Part shown: positions 24,780-31,983 of the stretch, in pieces
Position numbering within the stretch: the stretch's first letter is position 1
How the letters are laid out: each line of letters begins with the position of its first letter
Origin: Desulfuromonas sp. TF
GTDB taxonomy: Bacteria; Desulfobacterota; Desulfuromonadia; Desulfuromonadales; ATBO01
DNA length: 38,085 bases
Assembly (NCBI RefSeq): GCF_000472285.1
Contig: NZ_KI421422.1
Location: forward strand, 12,951 to 51,035
Direction: 5' to 3'
Notes under the pieces: model-generated
Seen by the model: the letters and a program-made list of their open reading frames with translations, nothing else
Database searches by the model: none
Told to the model about the DNA's origin: nothing
Position numbers and translations under genes: made by a program

Positions 24780-25415
24780 TTACTCCTCGAATAGGACGCG
24801 CAGAGCGACGGATTCATCGGCCGGGGCGCTCCGGAGTGATTCCTCGAGAAGCCCCGGGTCGGCGGTGCGCCCCTCCAGCAGGATTGAACGGCACCCTTCC
24901 CAGAACCCCTGCGGCTGGGCGGCCAGGAACTCCGCGAGATCCGGGGCGGGAAGCCGTATCCCCCTGGCCAGGAAACCGGGTCCGAGTTCGGCCATCAGCA
25001 GGTTGAACAGCTTGACTCTGATCTCGCCGTTTCCCTGCGCGCCGTCACCGGCGAAGTCATGGTGGGTGATGTCGCTGCGCATGGCGGAGTAGTAGCCGCC
25101 GCACCGCATGGTCGCCCCGACCAGTCCGGGCATGGCGGCCGAAAGCGCCAGGGTGGCCCCGGCGGCGATCCGGCTCGATGCGGGATCGTCGATGGCCCTG
25201 GAATTGAGAAATATGGTGGTGATCCGGCCGCTCAGGTAGTCGGGCCGGATTCCGAACTGTTCGCAGAGGAGTTCCCGGATGCTGAACCCGACCCGCGCCC
25301 GGATGGTGAATCCCTGCTGCAACAGAGGGAAAAACCACCGAATTGGATCCGGATCTCCCGGACGCCGGGGCGCGAATACGAGGTTGATACTTGTGCTGCG
25401 GTTCTCTTTAACCAT
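24780..25415 (-). CDS. Uncharacterised AOR-cluster protein with an internal beta-grasp (MoaD-like) segment
   Basis: A 211-residue protein I do not recognise as a named family. Residues 43-100 resemble the neighbouring MoaD-like protein: GFSIRELLCEQFGI matches GTTVRQIVRELEI, and IFLNSRAIDDPASSRIAAG followed by ATLALSAAMPGLVG matches LLVNSRHVDLERIMADG and ETLAIFPLLGGG. Here the fold is embedded, with no free C-terminal glycines; after it come TMRCGGYYSAMR and a helical C-terminal domain (130-211). It lies between the zinc-ribbon protein and the MoaD-like gene, three bases from the latter. A scaffold, cofactor-binding or insertion role in AOR maturation is a guess from position. Confidence 0.75.
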   Translation of the reverse strand: MVKENRSTSINLVFAPRRPGDPDPIRWFFPLLQQGFTIRARVGFSIRELLCEQFGIRPDYLSGRITTIFLNSRAIDDPASSRIAAGATLALSAAMPGLVGATMRCGGYYSAMRSDITHHDFAGDGAQGNGEIRVKLFNLLMAELGPGFLARGIRLPAPDLAEFLAAQPQGFWEGCRSILLEGRTADPGLLEESLRSAPADESVALRVLFEE

Positions 25416-25426
25416 GAGCTCAGGAA

Positions 25427-25654
25427 TTATCCTTCGATGGGATCACCGGCCAGGTGGCTCAGGTTGCACCCGCGGCAGGTTCCGTAGCGCGCCGGCAGTT
25501 GGACGATATTGACGGTGCAGCATTGGGGGCAGAGCCAGGAGGCATACCCGTCAACCTCCCGTCCGGCGAGCTCGCCGAACAGCCATCGATAATAGGCTTT
25601 CCAGTCATATTCCGGAGTCTGTCCGGCTTTTTCCACCAGCTGTTCCAGCAGCAA
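25427..25654 (-). CDS. Small zinc-ribbon protein in the AOR operon
   Basis: A 75-residue protein with a TTG start (25652-25654) preceded by AGGAGG five bases ahead. The N-terminal half is helical and acidic (LLEQLVEKAGQTPEYDWKAYYRWLFGELAG). The C-terminal half has CPQCC and CRGC pairs, a rubredoxin-like or zinc-ribbon knuckle that could hold Zn or one iron. It lies 111 bases after AOR and 11 before the 211-residue gene, so it belongs to the operon. It could be an electron carrier or an assembly factor. I do not recognise a named family. Confidence 0.7.
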   Translation of the reverse strand: MLLEQLVEKAGQTPEYDWKAYYRWLFGELAGREVDGYASWLCPQCCTVNIVQLPARYGTCRGCNLSHLAGDPIEG

Positions 25655-25765
25655 GAGTCCTCCTGGAGGGGGAACGATAACATGTGTTCGACAACTATAA
25701 CATTCTCATGATTCCAATGGAAGATCGCGGGGGCGGATTCAAACCCGCCCCCGCGCGGGTCTGCT

Positions 25766-27502
25766 TTACCAGTTGAACACTTCGTCCAGCTCCTCGTCCT
25801 TCATGGAGAATACCTGGTTGTGGGGCGCGATCGGGTCGGTATAGAAGAAGCGCGGCAGCCGGTCGTCCTCCTTGGAAAAACCGGCGCGCTTGTTGAAGTC
25901 GCGTTCGGCGGAGAGGACCTTCTTGCCGAGATCCACCACGCCGTCGGCCGTAAGCTCGGTGCCGTAGAAGGCGTTGAGCATGTCGAGCAGCGCCTGGAAG
26001 GTCTCGGGCTGGTCCATGATCGCGAAGGCGATGAACAGGCACATGCCGGTGGAGTCGATGGCCGCCGTGGCGATCTGCAGGTTGCGGGAAAGCTCCACCT
26101 GCCCCTCGGTCTTCAGCGGATCGACGTCGCCGCCGACCTTGAGGATGTTGGTGGCGATGGCGTAGCCGGCCGTGTGGTCGGCGCCCATGGTGGTGGTGGC
26201 GTAGGTCACGCCGATCCCCTGGATGGGACGCGGATCGTAGGCCGGAATGGCCTGGTTCTTGACCACCGGCACCTTCTCGACGCCGAACACCTTGCCGGTG
26301 ATCCCCGCGCCGCAGCCAAGGATGCGTCCCAGAGGCGTCCCCTTGCCGACCTCTTCCATCAGCCGGATGGCGCCTTCCTTGTCGCCGAACTCGATCAGCC
26401 CGGCATCCATGGCGACGCCGATGGTGGCGCCCATTTCGATGGTGTCGAGACCGATGTTGTCGTCCATGAAGTCGAGCTTGGCGACGGTGTCGAGGTCGTC
26501 GATGCCGCAGTTGCCGCCGTGGGCCCAGACCGTCTCGTATTCCGGCTGCTTGGTGAGGTAATGGCCGTCCTTGTCGTTGTAGATACCCGAACACTGGATG
26601 ACGCAGCCGCGGTGGCAGCCGTGGGTGGCGGTCCCGCCGCGCTTGATCTCCAGCTCGGCCAGGGCTTCGCCGCTGAGCTTGGCACCGGTGGGGAAGACCC
26701 CGGTTTTGAAGTTGTAAGTCGGATAGCCGCCGGCCTCGTTAAGGACGTTGGTCAGCACGTTGGTGCCGTACGCGGGCAGCCCCTCGCCGGTGACCGGATG
26801 CTTGCGCAGACCCTCGACGAACTTGCGGTTGGCGTCTCGGTACTTCTCAGGGTCCTTCGGGGCGCGATGCTTCATGCCGGCATCGTCGAGGATGATCGCC
26901 TTGACCTTTTTCGAGCCCATGACCGCGCCGACGCCGCCGCGGCCGCAGTGCCGGGTGGGACGCAGTTCCGGGTCGGTGCAGGCGATGGAAGAGCCCAACA
27001 GCAGCCGCTCGCCGGCCGAGCCGATGGACATGTAGGCGACTTTGTCGCCGTACTGCTCGCGCAGTTTGGCAACCGTCGGGTAGTTGTCGAGCAGCTTCAG
27101 GCTGTTGTCGACTTCGACCTTCACCCCGTCCTTGTTGACGATGATCTTGTAGAGGTCGTCCCCTTCCGGCTTGCCTTCCAGAATGATGGCGGCATAGCCG
27201 ATCCGGGCCAGCACCTGGGCAGCCTGGCCTCCGGCATTGGATTCCTTGATGGTGCCGGTCAGCGGGCTCTTGCAGCCGACCGAAAGGCGGCCCGTCATGG
27301 CTCCGGTGCTGCCGCTGAGCATCCCGGGAGCGATCACCAGCTTATTTTCGGCGCCGAGGGGATGGCACAGGGGATGGACTTCCTTGTTGATGATCAATGA
27401 GGTCGTGGCACGGCCGCCCAGACCGGCATATTCGCCGACCGGCTCCGTGGTAATCTTCGGACCGCCCTTGGCCCCCATGTCGATTCTGACTATCTTGTCC
27501 AT
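25766..27502 (-). CDS. aor: Aldehyde:ferredoxin oxidoreductase family (tungsten-pterin) enzyme
   Basis: A 578-residue AOR-family enzyme that oxidises aldehydes to acids (or reduces acids) using a tungsten-bispterin and one [4Fe-4S] cluster. Domain 1 motifs appear early (GLGGRATTSLI; MLSGSTGAMTGRLSVG). The pterin motifs are D348NIGLD and D483STGMC, and Cys488 is the expected fourth cluster ligand. The other ligands are Cys296, Cys300 and Cys304 (GCHRGCVIQC), spaced CxxxCxxxC, whereas the archaeal AOR has CxxCxxxC. The ATG at 27500-27502 has AGGAAA ahead; an upstream extension is unlikely. It is the first gene of a cofactor-assembly operon, preceded by a sigma-54 promoter matching that of the mycofactocin operon. 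BamB-type benzoyl-CoA reductase is the main alternative but the neighbours do not fit. Confidence 0.93.
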   Translation of the reverse strand: MDKIVRIDMGAKGGPKITTEPVGEYAGLGGRATTSLIINKEVHPLCHPLGAENKLVIAPGMLSGSTGAMTGRLSVGCKSPLTGTIKESNAGGQAAQVLARIGYAAIILEGKPEGDDLYKIIVNKDGVKVEVDNSLKLLDNYPTVAKLREQYGDKVAYMSIGSAGERLLLGSSIACTDPELRPTRHCGRGGVGAVMGSKKVKAIILDDAGMKHRAPKDPEKYRDANRKFVEGLRKHPVTGEGLPAYGTNVLTNVLNEAGGYPTYNFKTGVFPTGAKLSGEALAELEIKRGGTATHGCHRGCVIQCSGIYNDKDGHYLTKQPEYETVWAHGGNCGIDDLDTVAKLDFMDDNIGLDTIEMGATIGVAMDAGLIEFGDKEGAIRLMEEVGKGTPLGRILGCGAGITGKVFGVEKVPVVKNQAIPAYDPRPIQGIGVTYATTTMGADHTAGYAIATNILKVGGDVDPLKTEGQVELSRNLQIATAAIDSTGMCLFIAFAIMDQPETFQALLDMLNAFYGTELTADGVVDLGKKVLSAERDFNKRAGFSKEDDRLPRFFYTDPIAPHNQVFSMKDEELDEVFNW

Positions 27503-27684
27503 TTCCAAATTTCCTTTCTTGCCACTGTTTACGACTTCTCCTTTCCACCAGGGAGGCAAAGCCGTTTCCGGCCCTACCCTTAGGCCTTTCGCCTTGGGAA
27601 TTCACCTTTAGGCAACCAGGCTCGGAGATAACGAATATCGTTCAGGCACCGGTCGAAGCGGCCGTACAGTAGTGCAACCGGATG
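27503..27684 (-). promoter_or_regulatory. Long leader of AOR with stable hairpins; candidate structured RNA
   Basis: About 180 bases lie between the predicted start of transcription and the AOR ATG. The minus strand has GCCG-GAAA-CGGC, a perfect GNRA-tetraloop hairpin (27561-27572), flanked by AAGGCGAAAGGCC and CTTTGCCTCCCTGG. A complete gene is not seen. GCCTCC-type sequences next to molybdenum and tungsten genes recall Moco-RNA leaders, but I cannot confirm a match from memory, so this remains a candidate. Confidence 0.35.
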
Positions 27685-27694
27685 AGCTTTTTTG

Positions 27695-27712
27695 ATGCAA
27701 TGTGGATGCCAC
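27695..27712 (-). promoter_or_regulatory. Sigma-54 (-24/-12) promoter of the AOR operon
   Basis: The minus strand reads GTGGCATCCACATTGCAT: TGGCAT-N5-TTGCA with GG and GC ten bases apart. The only deviation from the consensus core TGGCAC is its last base. The promoter of the mycofactocin operon (36516-36533) has the same TGGCATCC and TTGCAT blocks. The start point would fall near 27684. Confidence 0.75.
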
Positions 27713-27912
27713 ATAACAGAACATCGGTTTACAAATTTATATCTCGCACTATCAGGGTGTTGCATCAGTATATCAAAGATTCAACAGGTTAATCACAAAC
27801 ACTGTTCACTTATATCGATGGGGAATTTCGAAACACTTCCCGCGAAAAGGGGAGCTCCCGTCATTCGGCAGGGTGGGGATATTTACCCCTGTGGTGATTT
27901 TTTCCCTATCCA

Positions 27913-29340
27913 TCAGACAACGGCCGGAGAGATGCGCATGCGGTAGCTGGCGAAGCTTCCTTGTCGGATGCAGCCCCAGAGTACCCCGCCGCCGTAGGCC
28001 AGTTGCTCCAGAAGATAGTAGAAAAAGAAGAAGGGAACCAGGAGCTTGGGCCTGCGCACGTGGTAGTCGACGCCGCCGACCCAGAGGAAGACAGCCGCCG
28101 CCGGAATCCCCAGGGAGGGGAACAGGGCAATCATAAGCGAAAGAGGGAGCAGGTAATATCGCAGGAGATGATATCCCGCGTAATAGGCCAGGCTCGCCGC
28201 CGCCCGGCCCCTGGCCAGAAGAACCTCCCCATAGGACAGGGGGATGCCCTGGCGGGCGATCCGTCGATGCGCCAGGGCCGCATCGCTCAGCAGCAGGGCC
28301 ACGGCCGCGGCGAGGGGAAGGCCGTTCAACAGTACGATACCCGATGCCAGCAGACCCACGATGAGGGCGAGAACGGGAGGAAAGACCATCTTCTTCTGGC
28401 GAAGCGGGTGCAGATTCTGCAGCATCCCTTCCGAAGTCCCGTACTCGAAGCGCCGCTTCATGAAAGCCTTCAGCCGGCTGCGGTGCTCATGCCAGACCCG
28501 CCCCCGCGGAAGATAGACGATCCGGCCTCCGGCATCGCGCATCCGCCAGGTCAGGTCGACGTCCTCCCCGACCCTGAGTTCCTGCCGGAAGCCGCCGAGG
28601 GAGGCAAAGGCACTGCGCCGCACCAGCAGGTTGCAGCTCGGCAGATAAAAGGTATCCTCCCCGGCATCGCCTGAGCGCTCCCTGCCGCCGAGGTTCAGGC
28701 TCGACATGACCGCCTCGTAGCGGTCGAGAGGAGAGGCGCTGTGCAGACCGTCCACCCAGCCGCCCACGGCGCTGACCTGCTCGTCCTCGAAGGCGCCGAT
28801 CAGCTCTGTCAGCCACTCGGGTGAGGCCGTGCAGTCGGAATCGATAAAGGCCAGGATTTCCCCGGAGGCAAATCCTGCGCCGGTGTTGCGCGCCGCCGCA
28901 GGCCCCCTTCCCACTCCCCCCGAGGTGACCAGGAGGGCGCCGAACTCCCGGGCCACGCCCGGAGTCCCGTCGCTGCTGCCGTCGTCGACGACGATGACCT
29001 CGAGCCTGTCCTCCGGATACTTCAACCGGACCAGGGACTGCAGGCAATTCCTCAATTCCCCGGCGCGGTCCTTCACCGGGATGACGACGCTCACCGAAGG
29101 GTAGGTTGCCGCCTCTCTTTCGGCAGGCAGGTCCTTTTCGACGAACCCTTTTTTGGCCAAGGCTTCGAGAGCCTTCGCTTCGGCTTCCGAGGCGGGGGAA
29201 GCCCCTTCCGACGCCATGCGCCGTACCAGGGCCAGCAGCGACGGGTTCAACCGTACCGTGCGCAGCGGCCTGGAGCTCAGCAGGAACCCGCCCTGCTCAT
29301 TTTCCCTGATGCTGACGCCTTCCCTGATCCGGTAAATCAT
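27913..29340 (-). CDS. mftF: Mycofactocin glycosyltransferase MftF
   Basis: A 475-residue membrane glycosyltransferase family 2 enzyme that, in mycobacteria, adds an oligoglucan to premycofactocin. Residues 1-80 are a PqqD-like domain (MIYRIREGVSIRENEQGGFLLSS...RTVRLNPSL), an MftF hallmark. The GT2 domain follows: SVVIPVKDRAGELRNCL, VIVVDDGSSDGTP, AARNTGAGFASGEILAFID and DSDCT (the DxD-type metal site), then VGEDVDLTWRMRDAG and a C-terminal set of three or four membrane helices. It overlaps etfB by four bases (ATGA). It is the last gene of the mft operon. Its stop is followed by a gene-free gap of 410 bases that holds the AOR promoter and leader. Confidence 0.93.
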   Translation of the reverse strand: MIYRIREGVSIRENEQGGFLLSSRPLRTVRLNPSLLALVRRMASEGASPASEAEAKALEALAKKGFVEKDLPAEREAATYPSVSVVIPVKDRAGELRNCLQSLVRLKYPEDRLEVIVVDDGSSDGTPGVAREFGALLVTSGGVGRGPAAARNTGAGFASGEILAFIDSDCTASPEWLTELIGAFEDEQVSAVGGWVDGLHSASPLDRYEAVMSSLNLGGRERSGDAGEDTFYLPSCNLLVRRSAFASLGGFRQELRVGEDVDLTWRMRDAGGRIVYLPRGRVWHEHRSRLKAFMKRRFEYGTSEGMLQNLHPLRQKKMVFPPVLALIVGLLASGIVLLNGLPLAAAVALLLSDAALAHRRIARQGIPLSYGEVLLARGRAAASLAYYAGYHLLRYYLLPLSLMIALFPSLGIPAAAVFLWVGGVDYHVRRPKLLVPFFFFYYLLEQLAYGGGVLWGCIRQGSFASYRMRISPAVV

Positions 29341-30233
29341 CCGCCGCTCCCGCCGATCAGCCCTTCGGCCTTGAAGATGTCGAGCAGCTTATCGGCCGCC
29401 TTCTCGGCGGATACCGAATGGACCTTGCCTTCCCTTGGCTTGATGCCTCCGGAGAGAAGGGCCAGGATCCGCTCGAAGGCGGGCAGTTCGGCATCGGGGG
29501 TGACCACCCGCCGGGGATTGGGCCGGGGGAAGAGGCATTTTTCCTTCCCCAGAACGGACCCGGCGGCTCCCAGCTCCCGTGGTGAAAGACCGAGTTCGGC
29601 GATGCCCCAGGATTCAATCGATGCTCCGATCGACCTCATCAGGGCGTCCTGTCCCGGATAACGCGGATCGCAGCACCCGTTTTCGAAGAAAACCGCGCAG
29701 GGCATCTCCGCCCGCACCCGCTGCCGGGCGCCGCGATCGCTCTTGCGCAGGACCTCCACCTCGTTCCCTTCCCTTTCCAGAGCGACGGCCCCTTTGACAT
29801 AGGGAAGGTCGAGATTGGCCGCCGCCAGCGCGGGCGCCGGATCGTCGCCGCGATCGAGGAGAGCCTCTCCTGCAAAGATGAGAGCGGGGCGCAGAATCCG
29901 GATAATGCGCTGCACCACCCGCGCGGTGGCAACGTCGTCGCCTCCTTCGAAGGAGGGATTCCACACCCGCACGGCGCGTTCCGCGCCCATGGCGAGTGCC
30001 AGACGCAGATGGTCGGCAAGCCTCTCGGGACCGACGGCAACGGCCGTCACCCTTCCGCCGGCCGATTCGGCCAGGACGAGGGCCTGCTCCAGGGCGCAGA
30101 GATCCGCCGGGTTGGCGAGGCGCCGCAGCCCCCGGTCGCGAATCCCGTACCCGTCGGCCGTCAGCCTCGCCGGCGGCCGGGGATCGCAGGTTTCGCGCAG
30201 AAGAACCAGAATATCGAGAGTGTTATCAGCCAT
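29337..30233 (-). CDS. etfB: Electron transfer flavoprotein beta subunit, mycofactocin-associated
   Basis: A 298-residue ETF beta/FixA-like protein. The N-terminal LDILVLLRETCDPRPPARL, the NPADLCALEQALVLAE segment (usual NPYDEIALEEALR), VTAVAVGPERL and LIFAGEALLDRGDDPAPALAAANLDLPY follow the ETF-beta fold and contact the AMP or FAD site. It is longer than most EtfB (about 260) with a divergent C-terminal extension ending GGSGG. AGAGGAA precedes its ATG. A repeat-like gap of 170 bases separates it from fixX, unlike the four-base overlaps elsewhere in the operon. It would pair with the ETF alpha encoded three genes upstream. Confidence 0.88.
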   Translation of the reverse strand: MADNTLDILVLLRETCDPRPPARLTADGYGIRDRGLRRLANPADLCALEQALVLAESAGGRVTAVAVGPERLADHLRLALAMGAERAVRVWNPSFEGGDDVATARVVQRIIRILRPALIFAGEALLDRGDDPAPALAAANLDLPYVKGAVALEREGNEVEVLRKSDRGARQRVRAEMPCAVFFENGCCDPRYPGQDALMRSIGASIESWGIAELGLSPRELGAAGSVLGKEKCLFPRPNPRRVVTPDAELPAFERILALLSGGIKPREGKVHSVSAEKAADKLLDIFKAEGLIGGSGG

Positions 30234-30254
30234 GGAAATTCCTCTTTCGATTGC

Positions 30255-30400
30255 GGGACTTGTAAAAACTCGGGTTTTTCAGGCTGATCAAAAATGTCCA
30301 GATGCAAGGCGCCTGAAATCCTGAGGAATAAGGCGTACCTGGAAGGTACGTCGTTGACGAAGGATGAGGGAAACGCCGCAGATGGGCGTTTTTCATCAGC
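30255..30400. repeat. Intergenic repeat element inside the mft operon
   Basis: A non-coding 145-base insert between fixX and etfB. It contains CCTGAAATCCTGAGGAATA, the dyad GGTACGTC/GACGAAG around GTACCTGGAAGGTAC, and an end block AAACGCCGCAGATGGGCGTT that resembles 2550-2590 between livH and livM. It looks like a dispersed intergenic repeat of the kind I associate with Geobacter and Desulfuromonas. It may fold as RNA and dampen downstream etfB-mftF expression. Confidence 0.5.
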
Positions 30401-30403
30401 CTC

Positions 30404-30688
30404 CTACGTCATCCGGTATGAGACCCCGAATCCGCCCCGGGGGTAGCGCCAGCGGGTAAAGGCATCCCTGGCGCAGACCACGTAGCAGGTGCCGCATTCG
30501 AGACAGCCGTCATGGACAAAGGTCATCTTCCCGTCCTCTTCCGACCAGGTGTAACAGCGCGCCGGACAGGCGTTGACACAGGCTCTCTGGTCGCACTTCT
30601 TGCAAATCTCGGTGTCGAGGACGATGTGCGGTTCGCGGTCGACGTTAAAGCTGGTGGTGTCGAAAATTTCATCGGGATTGATGTTCAT
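30404..30688 (-). CDS. fixX: FixX-like ferredoxin
   Basis: A 94-residue ferredoxin-like protein of the FixX/ETF-QO type. Two cysteine groups are present: CKKCDQRACVNACP and CLECGTCYVVC, enough for two [4Fe-4S] clusters; GCLECGTC is the hallmark of FixX and of ETF:quinone oxidoreductase C-termini. The chosen ATG at 30686-30688 overlaps the fixC stop (ATGA) and has GGAG ahead; an in-frame ATG four codons upstream is possible. FixX passes electrons between FixC and the quinone side of the complex. Confidence 0.92.
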   Translation of the reverse strand: MNINPDEIFDTTSFNVDREPHIVLDTEICKKCDQRACVNACPARCYTWSEEDGKMTFVHDGCLECGTCYVVCARDAFTRWRYPRGGFGVSYRMT

Positions 30689-31983
30689 AGTGCTCTCCAT
30701 CCGGAATAGACATCGGCCAGCAGGTTCTTCAGGCCGACTTTTTCCCTGGCGGCCCGCAGCAGCACCTTGGTCATGGTGTCCTTGGGAGCGCCGTCGATGC
30801 GGTAAATCTCGTCCATGAGGCCGCAGACCATCTCTGGATACTGGGAATAGATGCGGTCGTTGTGCAGCATCCCGGGGGTGCGGCGGTAGAGCTTGAGGTC
30901 CTTCAGAACGTAGCTCTCTTCGAGCATCCGCCGGTAAACGGCCAGCCCGGCCCTGGAGAAGTCTTTTTTGGCGTGCGCCTCGACGGCGGCTTTGCCGGCC
31001 AGCACCCCCGACTGGGTCGCCAGGTTGATTCCCTCAAGGTTCAGGCCGGTGACGATGCACATGGCCGCGGCATCTCCGGCCACCAGGATGCCGTCGCCGA
31101 CGATTTCCGGCATCATCTCGTAGCCTCCTTCGGGGACCAGATGGGCCGAATATTCGAGCAGCCGGCCGCCCCGGAGCATCTTGGCCATCTGCGGCTGCTT
31201 CATGAATGCGTTGAGGAGATCGTAGGGGGTCTTGCCGCTCTGGCTGAGGCTGCTCAGATGCAGCACCAGGCCGATCGACAGGGAGTCGTAGTTGGTGTAC
31301 AGATAGCCGCCGCCGCGCACCCCCTCCGTGCAGCCCACGATCTCGTTGGAGGCCCCCTGGTCGCGCACCAGTCCGAAGCGGTCGTCGATCACCTCCTTGG
31401 GCAGGTCGACCATCGCCTTCACCCCGACCGCCTGATGGGACGGATCGAACTTGGGACGGCGCAGGCCCGCCTTCTTGGCGGTGAAGGAGAGGACCCCGTC
31501 GGCGGCGATCACCACCGGGGCTCTCAGCTCGGCGCCGTCACGCAGCATGGTGACCCCGACCACCTTCCCTTTTTCGATGACCACGTCGTCGACGGTGGAG
31601 CGGGTCAGCAGGGTCGCGCCGGCTTTCACGGCCTCTTCCGCCAGCCAGCGGTCGAAGCGGGGACGGTAGATGGTGTAGCCGTTGTAGGGGGGGCGATCCG
31701 AGGCTTCGGTGTCGAAATTGACGTTGAAGCTCGACTCGCCGGTCATGAAGGTCAGGGATTTCTTGACGATATGGCGCTCCAGGGGGGCCTGGTTCCAGAA
31801 GTCGGGAAAGGCCTCCTCCAGCGCCGTCAGGCGGTGCAGGACCCCGCCGAACATGTTCTTTTCGCCGGGGAAATCGCCCCGCTCCAGCAGCGCGACTTTG
31901 AGCCCGGCCCTTGCCATGGTCAGGGCGGCCGACGATCCGGCCGGCCCCGCGCCGACTACGATGGCGTCAAATGATTGTTTCAT
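30685..31983 (-). CDS. fixC: FixC-like flavoprotein (ETF:quinone oxidoreductase type)
   Basis: A 432-residue FAD protein of the geranylgeranyl reductase/FixC/ETF-QO group. The dinucleotide motif VVGAGPAGSSAALTMARAGLKVALLERG is at 10-37, followed by KNMFGGVLHR. Later are VIAADGVLS and GDGILVAGDAAAMCIVTGLNLEGINLA (the second FAD contact), and a C-terminal segment near the membrane-docking region of ETF-QO. Together with FixX and the two ETF subunits this makes a complete FixABCX-like electron transfer set inside a mycofactocin operon. ATGA overlaps link it to etfA before and fixX after. Electrons would flow from ETF to menaquinone, or by bifurcation; sequence alone does not decide. Confidence 0.93.
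   Translation of the reverse strand: MKQSFDAIVVGAGPAGSSAALTMARAGLKVALLERGDFPGEKNMFGGVLHRLTALEEAFPDFWNQAPLERHIVKKSLTFMTGESSFNVNFDTEASDRPPYNGYTIYRPRFDRWLAEEAVKAGATLLTRSTVDDVVIEKGKVVGVTMLRDGAELRAPVVIAADGVLSFTAKKAGLRRPKFDPSHQAVGVKAMVDLPKEVIDDRFGLVRDQGASNEIVGCTEGVRGGGYLYTNYDSLSIGLVLHLSSLSQSGKTPYDLLNAFMKQPQMAKMLRGGRLLEYSAHLVPEGGYEMMPEIVGDGILVAGDAAAMCIVTGLNLEGINLATQSGVLAGKAAVEAHAKKDFSRAGLAVYRRMLEESYVLKDLKLYRRTPGMLHNDRIYSQYPEMVCGLMDEIYRIDGAPKDTMTKVLLRAAREKVGLKNLLADVYSGWRAL

Noticed and set aside
25820-27400. Long plus-strand open frame opposite AOR
   Set aside because: Antisense shadow of a clear AOR gene; the translation is Gly/Val/Asp/Leu-rich without motifs.
27580-27765. 61-codon frame upstream of AOR
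   Set aside because: It spans the sigma-54 promoter and would begin before the predicted transcription start.
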